Below are positions 18,208 through 26,199 of a DNA stretch of 34,386 nt, in pieces. How positions within the stretch are numbered: the stretch's first letter is position 1; the number at the start of each line of letters is the position of its first letter. The stretch covers positions 2,646,258-2,680,643 of the forward strand of contig CP070707.1 of the NCBI GenBank assembly GCA_020350205.1, written 5' to 3'. A program made the position numbers and the translations under genes. This stretch comes from a bacterium (GTDB taxonomy: Bacteria > Calditrichota > Calditrichia > RBG-13-44-9). The notes beneath the pieces were generated by a model that searched no databases, had not been told where the DNA came from, and was given only the letters and a program-made list of their open reading frames with translations.

Positions 18208-19599
18208 TTAATTTTCCTGTTCAAAATCTTTCTGTGAATGTGAAGACAGAGGATAGCTCGCGGTGATTCTCTCAAGGATTGCCTGACTGATATAGTAATC
18301 AAAACGGGCCACGATTACGTCAATTTCGGACCGTATGTAGCTGTTACGGGCATCGAGGTATTCCACCTGTAAAGCCATACCCTGTTGATATTTTTTGTCC
18401 ACAATTTCAAATGATTTTTGCTGACTTCGAAGCTGATCTTCGGACGCCTGTAAATTTTTCAAAGCGACTCGCACGCCATAATAGGCATCCCGGACTTCCA
18501 GTTTGATCTGATTTTGAAGTTCCAGTTGACGTGCTTCTATTTTTTTCTGCTCCAGCCGTGCCTGTTGAATTTTTTGCTGGTCCTGAAAGCCGTTAAAAAG
18601 ATTCCATTGTAAGATAGCTGATGCCATCCAGAAGTCATCCTGCTGGCTGAATCGGTAAAATTCTCCTTGGTACCCATAATCGAATACTGCAAATACACTG
18701 GGTAAAAATTTTCCGCGGTTCAAGTTTACCCCGTTTTTCGCTGCATCAATAGCATATCGGATCTGTTTGACCTCTTCCCGATTTTGCAAGGCGGTTATTT
18801 CTGCATCAAGTAAGGTAATAAGGACTGGAGAAAGTAAAGAATCCAGGCTGATAGTCTGAATGCTCTGATCCTGCGGCTGGTTAAGAAGAAAATTAAAATA
18901 GGCTTGCGCCATAATCTGTCCCCTTTTGGCATCGGCCTGCTGTTTTTCCAGAAAACTGAGATCAGCCTGGGAGCGAAAAACCACATCCCGGGTAGATTTT
19001 TGACTCTCCACCAACTTTTCATTTACTCGTAGATTTTCTTCTAACAGCTCCTGGGTTCGCTGCAATAGTTTTACAATTTCCAGGGTTTTTAAGTAGTTAT
19101 AGTAAGATGATTTTACATCGGAGATGAGCAGACGTGCGTAAGCCTGTTTGGACAATTGTTCCAGATTCTGGAGGTTATCCTTGATCTTATAGTTATAATA
19201 AATATCCGTCTGAAAAATCGGTTGCACGGCCCGGATTTTCGTTTCGTGTTCCTCTTCCCGTAAAAAGACGATTGTTTCTCCTTGGATATCTTCCGGAAAT
19301 ACATTCTGTTGAAGGAGGGCATTCAGCGTCTGGTAAACTGGATTTAGGAATTGATCAACCGGAATATCAATGGTTCTTCCGCCGCCGGCTCGGGAATAAC
19401 GTGCTTGAATTTCAAGCGAGGGAAGGAATAATCCTCGGGCCTCTTTCAATGCTGAGACACTTTTCTGATATGCGAAATCCTGCTGCTTCAGCGCCAGATT
19501 ATTCTGAAGCGCGCTCGAGATATATCGTTCTAAAATGGTGGTTTCTGAACTCTGGCTCAGAAATGGGATTAGAATGACCAGCAAAGATAATTTATACAT
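18208..19599 (-). CDS. TolC-family outer membrane efflux protein
   Basis: The 463-residue product has a signal peptide (LLVILIPFLSQSS) and two OEP repeats of long coiled-coil helices. Typical stretches are ALQNNLALKQQDF, GLFLPSLEIQARYSRAGG, KFLPSVFAVFDYGYQGEF, and WNLFNGFQDQQKIQQARLE (the W-x-L-F-x-G-x hallmark). It forms the outer membrane channel for the neighbouring RND/MFP pair. GGAG lies eight bases before the ATG, within the end of tetR; only two bases separate the genes. Confidence 0.95.
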   Translation of the reverse strand: MYKLSLLVILIPFLSQSSETTILERYISSALQNNLALKQQDFAYQKSVSALKEARGLFLPSLEIQARYSRAGGGRTIDIPVDQFLNPVYQTLNALLQQNVFPEDIQGETIVFLREEEHETKIRAVQPIFQTDIYYNYKIKDNLQNLEQLSKQAYARLLISDVKSSYYNYLKTLEIVKLLQRTQELLEENLRVNEKLVESQKSTRDVVFRSQADLSFLEKQQADAKRGQIMAQAYFNFLLNQPQDQSIQTISLDSLLSPVLITLLDAEITALQNREEVKQIRYAIDAAKNGVNLNRGKFLPSVFAVFDYGYQGEFYRFSQQDDFWMASAILQWNLFNGFQDQQKIQQARLEQKKIEARQLELQNQIKLEVRDAYYGVRVALKNLQASEDQLRSQQKSFEIVDKKYQQGMALQVEYLDARNSYIRSEIDVIVARFDYYISQAILERITASYPLSSHSQKDFEQEN

Positions 19600-19601
19600 C
19601 G

Positions 19602-20285
19602 TTAGCTCCGTTTTGAACGAGACTTATTGACTTGTTGAGTGAGAATACCATTGGATTTCAGGGCATGATGCATCATATCCATAAAGTCTTCCATTAAATC
19701 CCCGGCAGAAAATTTCTCAAACTGCTCGATATGGCTCTGTTCCCGGGCGATAAGCTGGATGATCCCGGTACTTACACCCTGCAACAGATAGGCCGTGCGA
19801 ATGGGATCGAGGTCTGCCCGGACAGATTTATCCCGCAGGCCGGTGGAAATGGAGGATGCGACAACCTCCATAACCCCGCGTCCGAGCTCATGGCACTGCA
19901 TCAATACTGCCTCTGAGACCAGATTGCCTAACCGGGATGTTTCGTAATGAATAATCATATTAAAATAATCCGGATATTTCTGGGAATACTGGTAGTACGC
20001 TCTGCCAATCGCCCGGATTTTTTCAACTCCGCTGGTATGATCTTGAACGGCTTCTTCAAACATTTTTTTTAGAAGACTGAGGGCACGGCAGGAAATTCCG
20101 AAATACAGTTCTTCCTTACTCTTGAAGTAGAGATATAATGTTCCCTTACTGAGTTCCGCTGTTTCTGAGACTTCTTCCATAGTCGCCTGCGCCATACCCC
20201 TTGAAAAAAATATTTTTTCCGCGGCATCCAAAATAGTTTGACGTCTTTGTTCTTTTTCCCGTTCACGGCGTTCAGCAATTCCCAT
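19602..20285 (-). CDS. TetR/AcrR-family regulator of the efflux operon
   Basis: The 227-residue product has an N-terminal helix-turn-helix (RQTILDAAEKIFFSRG, then MEEVSETAELSKGTLYLYF, residues about 16-55), the most conserved TetR segment. The rest is a helical ligand-binding and dimerisation domain. It is the first gene of the efflux operon and likely represses its own promoter until a pump substrate binds. AGGGGT is six bases before the ATG. An inverted repeat over its promoter is the candidate operator. Confidence 0.95.
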   Translation of the reverse strand: MGIAERREREKEQRRQTILDAAEKIFFSRGMAQATMEEVSETAELSKGTLYLYFKSKEELYFGISCRALSLLKKMFEEAVQDHTSGVEKIRAIGRAYYQYSQKYPDYFNMIIHYETSRLGNLVSEAVLMQCHELGRGVMEVVASSISTGLRDKSVRADLDPIRTAYLLQGVSTGIIQLIAREQSHIEQFEKFSAGDLMEDFMDMMHHALKSNGILTQQVNKSRSKRS

Positions 20286-20302
20286 ATTGACCCCTGGTAG
20301 TA

Positions 20303-20338
20303 TATTTAATGTATATATATTTTATGACCAATAGTCAT
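20303..20338 (-). promoter_or_regulatory. Candidate promoter and TetR operator
   Basis: On the - strand, TTGGTC (20331-20326) and TAAATA (20308-20303) are 17 bases apart and could be -35 and -10 elements. ATGAC and GTCAT at 20324-20338 form an inverted repeat with a five-base spacer that covers the -35. This placement is what autorepression by the TetR protein would require. Binding itself is inferred. Confidence 0.5.
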
Positions 20339-20446
20339 TTTTTAAACGACAATCTAATATAATGAATATGGAATGTCAAGAAAATTTTTTCAGAGATAAT
20401 ATTTTAAAGGCGTGAAGAATCTGGAAGAATAATTTGAGAATAAAAA

Positions 20447-20482
20447 TAGATAAAAACCAGGCTTTGCAGAGGCGATAGCCTG
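20447..20482 (-). terminator. Intrinsic terminator after gcvP
   Basis: On the - strand CAGGCT (20482-20477) pairs with AGCCTG (20463-20458), followed by GTTTTTAT. It lies 35 bases past the gcvP stop. The six-pair stem has a 13-base loop, so strength is moderate. Confidence 0.6.
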
Positions 20483-20516
20483 ATTCCATAATGAAGGGAT
20501 CTTGCTGTCAGGGCAC

Positions 20517-23414
20517 TTATTGTTCCTCGTAAGCCTCCATCGGCGGACAGACACAAACCAGATTCCGGTCTCCATACGTATTATCGATCCGGCCGACGGC
20601 GGGCCAGAATTTGTGCGTTCGCAGATAATGTACCGGATAGGCTGCTCTTTCCCTGGAATAGGGATGGGTCCATTCTGCAGAGGCAATTTCTTCCGCGGTA
20701 TGGGGAGCATTCTTCAGCAAATTGTCGCTGGCATCTGATCTGCCGCTCATAATATCCTGCATTTCCTGATAGATGCTGGTCATCGCCTCACAAAACCGGT
20801 CGAGTTCATCTTTGGCTTCACTTTCGGTTGGCTCAAACATCAAAGTTCCCAACACTGGAAAAGAAGTGGTCGGTGCATGAAAACCATAATCCATCAATCT
20901 CTTGGAAATGTCTTCAACTTCAATACCGGCATCTTTCTTGAATGGATGCATATCAAAAATCAGTTCATGCCCCACCCGGCCGTTTTTACCGGTGTACAGC
21001 ACCGGATAGTATTTCTCAAGTTTAGATTTAACATAATTGGCATTCAGGATGGCGTACCGGGTCGCATCGCTTAATCCTTCTTCTCCCAGCATTTTAATAT
21101 AGGCGTAAGAAATCAACAGGATACTGGGACTACCGAAAGGAGTAGCACTGACGGCAGTGATTGCCTGATTCCCGCCGGTTTTAAGCAGCGGATGCCCGGG
21201 TAAAAAGGGTGCTAAATGGCTGGCCGCGCAGATAGGTCCCATGCCCGGACCCCCGCCACCGTGCGGAATACTGAATGTTTTATGCAAATTCAAATGACAG
21301 ACGTCGGCCCCGATACGAGCAGGACTGGTGAATCCCACCTGTGCATTCATGTTGGCACCATCCATATAAACCTGGCCGCCATGGCGATGAATAATCTCAC
21401 AAATTTCCTGAATCTGTTCCTCGAACACTCCATGCGTGGAAGGATAGGTAACCATCAGTGCTGCCAAGTCGTTCTGATTCTCTTCAGCCTTCTGGCGAAG
21501 ATCGTTTACATCAATATCACCGTTATCCAGACACTTCACCAGAATTACTCGCATCCCGGCCATCACTGCACTGGCAGGATTAGTTCCGTGGGCGGAGGTC
21601 GGGATTAAAGTGACATTGCGATGTCCTTCCCCGTGATGTTTATGATAGGCACGGATGACCATTAGTCCGGAATATTCACCCTGTGCTCCGGAATTGGGTT
21701 GCAGGGAGGTGGCGGTAAATCCGGTGATTTTACACAATAATTGTTCCAGCTCCTGCATCATATCAGTATATCCCCGAACTTGATCTATCGGAACAAACGG
21801 ATGAATTTTGGAAAATTCAGGTAAACTGACCGGCATCATCGCCGTTGCAGGATTCAGCTTCATGGTACAGGAACCTAAAGGAATCATGGAAGTAGTGAGA
21901 GAGAGGTCCTTTTTCTCGAGTTCTTTGATATAGCGCATCATTTTGGTTTCCGAATGGAATCCGTGAAACACCGGGTGCGCTAAGAATTCAGATTTGCGCT
22001 GTAAGGATTCGGGGAATTGCACAGACATCCCATCCCGATAGGGAGTAACATTTATATCCGCTGTGTTCATGCCTGCAGCCTGTGCGAAAATATTTATAAG
22101 CTGCTGTACTTCCGGTAAATCGACTGTTTCATCCATCGAAATTCCAATGTGGAGGTCATCGATATAACGGAGATTAATTCCGGCGGTAAGGGCCAGGTTT
22201 TGTATTTTCTGTTGGGACCCGGGAGTTGTTTTAATCTTTAAGGTATCAAAGTAATGTGCATTGGTCTGCTGATATCCCAGCTTGCGGAGTTCCTTGTCAA
22301 GAATAACGGTAAAAGCATGAACTCGCCCGGCAATCTGACGCAACCCTTCCGGTCCATGATATACAGTATACATTCCCGCCATAATTGCCAGCAGGGCCTG
22401 GGCAGTGCAAATGTTTGAGGTGGCTTTCTCCCGCCGAATATGTTGTTCCCGGGTTTGCAGAGCCATGCGGTATCCCATATTTCCATAACGGTCCAGAGAG
22501 ACACCAATCAAGCGTCCAGGCATTTGGCGCTGGTATTGTTCCTGTGTCGCAAAATAGGCCGCATGAGGTCCCCCGTAACCCAGGGGTACGCCAAATCTCT
22601 GGGTGGATCCCACTGCTACATCCGCTCCCAATTCTCCGGGCGAGGTGAGGAGTACCAGGCTGAGAATATCCGCCGCCATAACGACCAGGCAATCATTTGC
22701 ATGGGCTTTCTCTATGAGAGTACCATAATCATGTATACTTCCATCTTCAGCAGGATACTGAAGTAAGATGCCGAAAACTTTTTCGGAAAATTTGAACTCA
22801 TTTGGATCAGTAATTTCGAGCTCGATACCCAACGGTTCAGAACGTGTCTGCAGGACCGCGATAGTCTGTGGTAAGCATCCTGATGATACCAGGAAGGTAG
22901 CTGCCTCCTTGTTTACCTTCTCCCTACTGCGTAAACGGTATAACATAGTCATCGCTTCGGCTGCTGCGGTAGCTTCATCCAGCAGTGATGCATTGGCAAC
23001 TTTTAATCCGGTAAGATCACTGACCATAGTCTGAAAAGTGAGAAGCGCTTCCAGGCGTCCCTGGGCAATCTCTGCCTGGTAAGGAGTATACTGAGTGTAC
23101 CATCCGGGATTCTCAAAAATATTTCGTTGAATAACGCTGGGAGTAATACAGTCGTAGTAGCCGAGACCGATATATGATTTATAAAGTTTATTTTTTTTTG
23201 CCATATTTGAAATGTGTTTCAAGTAGTGATATTCCGTCATTCCAGAATCAATATTCAGTGATTTTTCCAGACGGATGGATTTTGGAATTGTTTGGTCGAT
23301 GAGTTCATTCAGGCTTTTACATCCGATAACATCTAGCATTTCCCGCAACTCTTTCTGGTTGGGTCCAATTTGTCGATTCTTGAAATGCTCGCGATTCTGA
23401 TAATTCACCTTCAT
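20517..23414 (-). CDS. gcvP: Glycine dehydrogenase (decarboxylating), single-chain P protein
   Basis: The 965-residue product is the fused alpha-beta P protein, close in length to the E. coli enzyme. The PLP lysine is Lys712 in [16 protein letters not shown]. Other family stretches are [14 protein letters not shown] at the start, [17 protein letters not shown], and [17 protein letters not shown] opening the second half. It decarboxylates glycine and passes the aminomethyl group to H protein in the glycine cleavage system. gcvT, gcvH and lpd are not in the window. AAAGGAAA precedes the ATG. I could not make out a glycine riboswitch upstream. Confidence 0.97.
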   Translation of the reverse strand: MKVNYQNREHFKNRQIGPNQKELREMLDVIGCKSLNELIDQTIPKSIRLEKSLNIDSGMTEYHYLKHISNMAKKNKLYKSYIGLGYYDCITPSVIQRNIFENPGWYTQYTPYQAEIAQGRLEALLTFQTMVSDLTGLKVANASLLDEATAAAEAMTMLYRLRSREKVNKEAATFLVSSGCLPQTIAVLQTRSEPLGIELEITDPNEFKFSEKVFGILLQYPAEDGSIHDYGTLIEKAHANDCLVVMAADILSLVLLTSPGELGADVAVGSTQRFGVPLGYGGPHAAYFATQEQYQRQMPGRLIGVSLDRYGNMGYRMALQTREQHIRREKATSNICTAQALLAIMAGMYTVYHGPEGLRQIAGRVHAFTVILDKELRKLGYQQTNAHYFDTLKIKTTPGSQQKIQNLALTAGINLRYIDDLHIGISMDETVDLPEVQQLINIFAQAAGMNTADINVTPYRDGMSVQFPESLQRKSEFLAHPVFHGFHSETKMMRYIKELEKKDLSLTTSMIPLGSCTMKLNPATAMMPVSLPEFSKIHPFVPIDQVRGYTDMMQELEQLLCKITGFTATSLQPNSGAQGEYSGLMVIRAYHKHHGEGHRNVTLIPTSAHGTNPASAVMAGMRVILVKCLDNGDIDVNDLRQKAEENQNDLAALMVTYPSTHGVFEEQIQEICEIIHRHGGQVYMDGANMNAQVGFTSPARIGADVCHLNLHKTFSIPHGGGGPGMGPICAASHLAPFLPGHPLLKTGGNQAITAVSATPFGSPSILLISYAYIKMLGEEGLSDATRYAILNANYVKSKLEKYYPVLYTGKNGRVGHELIFDMHPFKKDAGIEVEDISKRLMDYGFHAPTTSFPVLGTLMFEPTESEAKDELDRFCEAMTSIYQEMQDIMSGRSDASDNLLKNAPHTAEEIASAEWTHPYSRERAAYPVHYLRTHKFWPAVGRIDNTYGDRNLVCVCPPMEAYEEQ

Positions 23415-23710
23415 TTTGTCGTTTCCTTTATGCTAGTTGGGTATATATATCTGCTGCATTTACTGTTCAGTCAAGGGGTAAAATGTACGATTTGATTTAC
23501 AGAAATGGAAATATGACACCTCGCCAGTTGCTGAGACAGTGATTCGTATGACGTACATTCATCACAATACAGATTTACAAGATGTTCTGTTTTCTGAGTA
23601 TCCTGTTCCTGAAAATCTCGATCAAAATCTACCTTCACTGAATATACTGATACCGCCAAAATTAATTAATTCACATATAGAATATCAACCACTATAAAAG
23701 ATTTTTATAC

Positions 23711-23753
23711 GAAATAAAAAAGGGGAGTTTCCGGTAATTCAGAAATTCCCCTT
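23711..23753 (-). terminator. Strong intrinsic terminator after RRM gene
   Basis: On the - strand AAGGGGAATTTC (23753-23742) pairs with GAAACTCCCCTT (23731-23720), with one mismatch. It is followed by TTTTTTATTTC. It lies 85 bases past the stop of the RNA-binding protein gene. Confidence 0.85.
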
Positions 23754-23838
23754 AGTGAAGTTGAAGCAGCAAGGGCAGTCATTAATTTATTCAATAAGGT
23801 GCTGTTATTGGAGTAAATCCCAACTCATCTTTCCCCGC

Positions 23839-24159
23839 CTACCAACGTCCGCCATGCCCTCTGCCCCTGGAACCGCCTCCGCCACCACCTTTACGACGTT
23901 TCCCACCACGATTGTCCTGCCTGGGCCGGGCCTCATTCACAATGAGTCGTTTTCCGTTCATCTCTTTCCCGTCAACCTGTTTAATTGCCTCAATCGCCTC
24001 GGATTTGCTCTGCATCTCCACAAATCCAAATCCCCGGGATTCACCGGTATAGCGGTCCTTGAGCACTGTCGCCGAACTGACCTCACCATATTCTTCGAAT
24101 GTTTGTCGTAATTCATCATCGGTTACACTGGAGGCCAGATTGCCTACATAAATATTCAT
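23839..24159 (-). CDS. RRM RNA-binding protein with RGG-like tail
   Basis: The 106-residue product has one RRM: RNP2 IYVGNL (residues 3-8) and RNP1 RGFGFVEM (42-49), both with the aromatic residues that stack on RNA. A Gly/Arg-rich tail follows (GGKRRKGGGGGGSRGRGHGG). Small single-RRM proteins of this layout are known from cyanobacteria and many FCB bacteria, often cold-induced. A post-transcriptional role is inferred. AGAAGGAG is well placed before the ATG. A hairpin (24301-24318) lies about 140 bases upstream in its putative leader. Confidence 0.92.
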   Translation of the reverse strand: MNIYVGNLASSVTDDELRQTFEEYGEVSSATVLKDRYTGESRGFGFVEMQSKSEAIEAIKQVDGKEMNGKRLIVNEARPRQDNRGGKRRKGGGGGGSRGRGHGGRW

Positions 24160-24606
24160 ATAATGACTCCTTCTGTTAATAATTAAACTGGCGAGCGAAC
24201 AATGCGGGAGGTGAGAAATTTTAATAATCGGAAATTACCTGATATATTTATTTCTCGAACGACCTTTTTGCCGGTCAACCAACAAAATTTTTGCCGGGAA
24301 CTGATATCCTCATATCAGACCTGCTCCATTCCCGACAAATCCATTATGTACAGACAATATATTGAAGGTTTTTCTGTCAACAAAGCTAATTTTTGGTGCC
24401 AGGAGGATATCAATATATTTTCCTTGTGTTACAAATGTGTCTCTTATTTGAATGCCGGTATTTCTCCGGGCAATATCCTCAATTTATTCTTGCAACTCTT
24501 GGTGCTGATATGATAAATTTAAATTATTAATTCTGGCACTTTTGCACCCGTGTTTTTTTCTGTCATTTCTTAAATTTGCGAAAAATTTTTAAAAGGAAGG
24601 GCCATT
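24160..24606. other. Divergent intergenic region with hairpin and repeated octamer
   Basis: No convincing gene is present. This region should hold the promoters of the RRM gene (-) and the small lipoprotein gene (+). CTGATAT and ATATCAG form a perfect seven-pair hairpin at 24301-24318. The octamer ATATCCTC occurs at 24304-24311, inverted at 24403-24410, and again at 24473-24480. Either may be regulatory. Confidence 0.4.
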
Positions 24607-24792
24607 ATGAAAAAGATTATTTTATTACTAATCTTAGGTGTAGGTTTAAGTGTTCCGGGGTGTGGAAAAAAAGAGGTGCAAACGAAAAAAATTGAAGGTA
24701 AGACCGGTTTAGAAACTGAATCGGCCACCACTCAGGAAGTGGATACCCTGACGAAAAAAATGGATGATCTTATGGAGGGAGTTCAACAATAG
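24607..24792 (+). CDS. Small lipoprotein of unknown function
   Basis: The 61-residue product has a charged start (MKKI), a hydrophobic stretch and lipobox VPGC, giving a mature peptide of about 42 residues. The mature part is hydrophilic and rich in Lys, Thr and Glu, with a possible short amphipathic helix (VDTLTKKMDDLMEGV). AAGGAAGGG lies five to eight bases before the ATG. Many bacteria have such small lipoproteins, but I recognise no family. Confidence 0.7.
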   Translation: MKKIILLLILGVGLSVPGCGKKEVQTKKIEGKTGLETESATTQEVDTLTKKMDDLMEGVQQ

Positions 24793-24808
24793 CTAAATGT
24801 AATCTCTC

Positions 24809-26038
24809 CTATTCCAACAGAATCATTTTTCTCGTTTCCTGAGAATTATCAGTAGCTAGCCGATAAAAATAAAGACCGCTGGGAAAACCACTTGCATTCC
24901 ATAACACAGTGTGCCTCCCTGCAGGTAACTGACCCGATACCAGGGTGGCTATGCTTTCCCCTAAAACATTGTAAATCGTTAAAGTTGTGAAGCGCGAATC
25001 CGGTAAATCAAATTCAATGGTCGTCCAGGGATTAAAAGGATTGGGATAATTTTGTGATAAGAGCAATTCCCCGGGAATAATTTCATGGTTAAATGAAATA
25101 TCCAAAATCATATTATAGTGTACGAGGTGGGCAACAGTTGCCACGGCCAGCCTTGACAAAGCATAAAAATAACCCAGATTAAAGACAGTTGTGCGGTCCC
25201 CGGCGGTGTGGTAGTAGGGGTTCATATCATTGCCATAAAAAGCCTGACTGAAAACGACGGCGGTATATCCCTGATTCCAGAAGGAGGAATGATCACTGGC
25301 AGTGGTACCCGGATTGTATGTTACCGGAAATAGGCCCAGCTGATAGATGCTTTGTATGTCCTCAATAAACCCCGCCAGCTGAAGTGAATTACCCACCGGT
25401 CGGGTATGGATATCAATTGTGCTGTCATCGTTACCATCCCAGCCGAACATTTCCAGGTTTACAACCCCGAGAATATTATCACCCGCCTGAGCCGCCTGCT
25501 GGGCATAATAAGCGCTTCCGACCAGGCCCATCTCTTCCTCATCCCACAAGGCATAAATTATTGTATATGGAGTAGAAATCTGGGATAAGATCCGGGCGAC
25601 TTCCAGTACCGCTGCCGTACCACTGGCATTATCATCAGCTCCCGGAGCTGCGCCAAATGAGGGCATATCGTCGTAATGGGCACAGACTATGAACTGCTGA
25701 TCCGGAAAGGTTGTGCCGGCCTGGACAGCGTAAACGTTTCTTCCATTGCTACTGTAATTCTGATCGTAGGTGGGTAGACCGGTTTTTTGAAGCGTTTGAT
25801 GGATATAATCTGCCGCCAGATCGTTGTGTGCATGACCCGCATAGCGGGAGGTAATGAGAGAAGCTTGACCATTAATAATGGCAGATTGTTCGCCGGAAAG
25901 AATTTCTACGTAATGTATCAGGGTGTCCAGATTGGTCTGCAAGACCAGATTTTGAATCAGGGAATCTGGATGCTGGGCAGAGGCGGAAACGACCAGGCTA
26001 AAAATAATAAAGACGAGCGTGTTGATTATTTTTTTCAT
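24809..26038 (-). CDS. Secreted M28-family zinc aminopeptidase with C-terminal sorting domain
   Basis: The 409-residue product has a signal peptide (LVFIIFSLVVSASAQ). The M28 catalytic core includes CAHYDDM (His121), APGADDNASG (Asp135 as bridging ligand), WDEEEMGLVGS (Glu pair near 167-169), NLEMFGWD and YYHTAGDR (His277). Where many members have NLDM, Glu196 occupies the ligand position. From about residue 325, LLSQNYPNPFNPWTTIEF starts a FlgD-like Ig domain ending in KMILLE, the type IX-style sorting signal of FCB bacteria. It likely acts outside the cell in peptide use. It converges on the small lipoprotein gene, 16 bases away. Confidence 0.93.
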   Translation of the reverse strand: MKKIINTLVFIIFSLVVSASAQHPDSLIQNLVLQTNLDTLIHYVEILSGEQSAIINGQASLITSRYAGHAHNDLAADYIHQTLQKTGLPTYDQNYSSNGRNVYAVQAGTTFPDQQFIVCAHYDDMPSFGAAPGADDNASGTAAVLEVARILSQISTPYTIIYALWDEEEMGLVGSAYYAQQAAQAGDNILGVVNLEMFGWDGNDDSTIDIHTRPVGNSLQLAGFIEDIQSIYQLGLFPVTYNPGTTASDHSSFWNQGYTAVVFSQAFYGNDMNPYYHTAGDRTTVFNLGYFYALSRLAVATVAHLVHYNMILDISFNHEIIPGELLLSQNYPNPFNPWTTIEFDLPDSRFTTLTIYNVLGESIATLVSGQLPAGRHTVLWNASGFPSGLYFYRLATDNSQETRKMILLE

Positions 26039-26133
26039 AGTACAGGCAAAATACGGAAAAATTCGGTAAAATCAAGCGGATAAAAATCTGCTTCGCGTAT
26101 TAAAATCAATCCGGTCTCTCTTATAAAGAACCA

Positions 26134-26171
26134 GAAAAAAAAGACCTCCGGTCACATCAGACAAAAGGTCT
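26134..26171 (-). terminator. Intrinsic terminator after Asp-box protein gene
   Basis: On the - strand AGACCT (26171-26166) pairs with AGGTCT (26147-26142), followed by eight T residues. It begins 29 bases past the stop of the large secreted protein gene. Confidence 0.75.
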
Positions 26172-26199
26172 ACATTAATCTCGGGTTCTGAAATTAAAT

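Noticed and set aside
23415..23470. Possible glycine riboswitch before gcvP
   Set aside because: The leader is short and AT-rich and I could not see the conserved glycine aptamer elements.
23471..23659. Open frame of 62 codons on the - strand between gcvP and the RRM gene
   Set aside because: It begins with TTG, has no ribosome binding site, lies behind a strong terminator, and matches no family I recognise. The paired cysteines (YCDEC) alone are too little.
24202..24513. Open frame of 103 codons on the + strand upstream of the small lipoprotein
   Set aside because: No proper ribosome binding site, odd composition, and it covers the shared promoter region of two genes.
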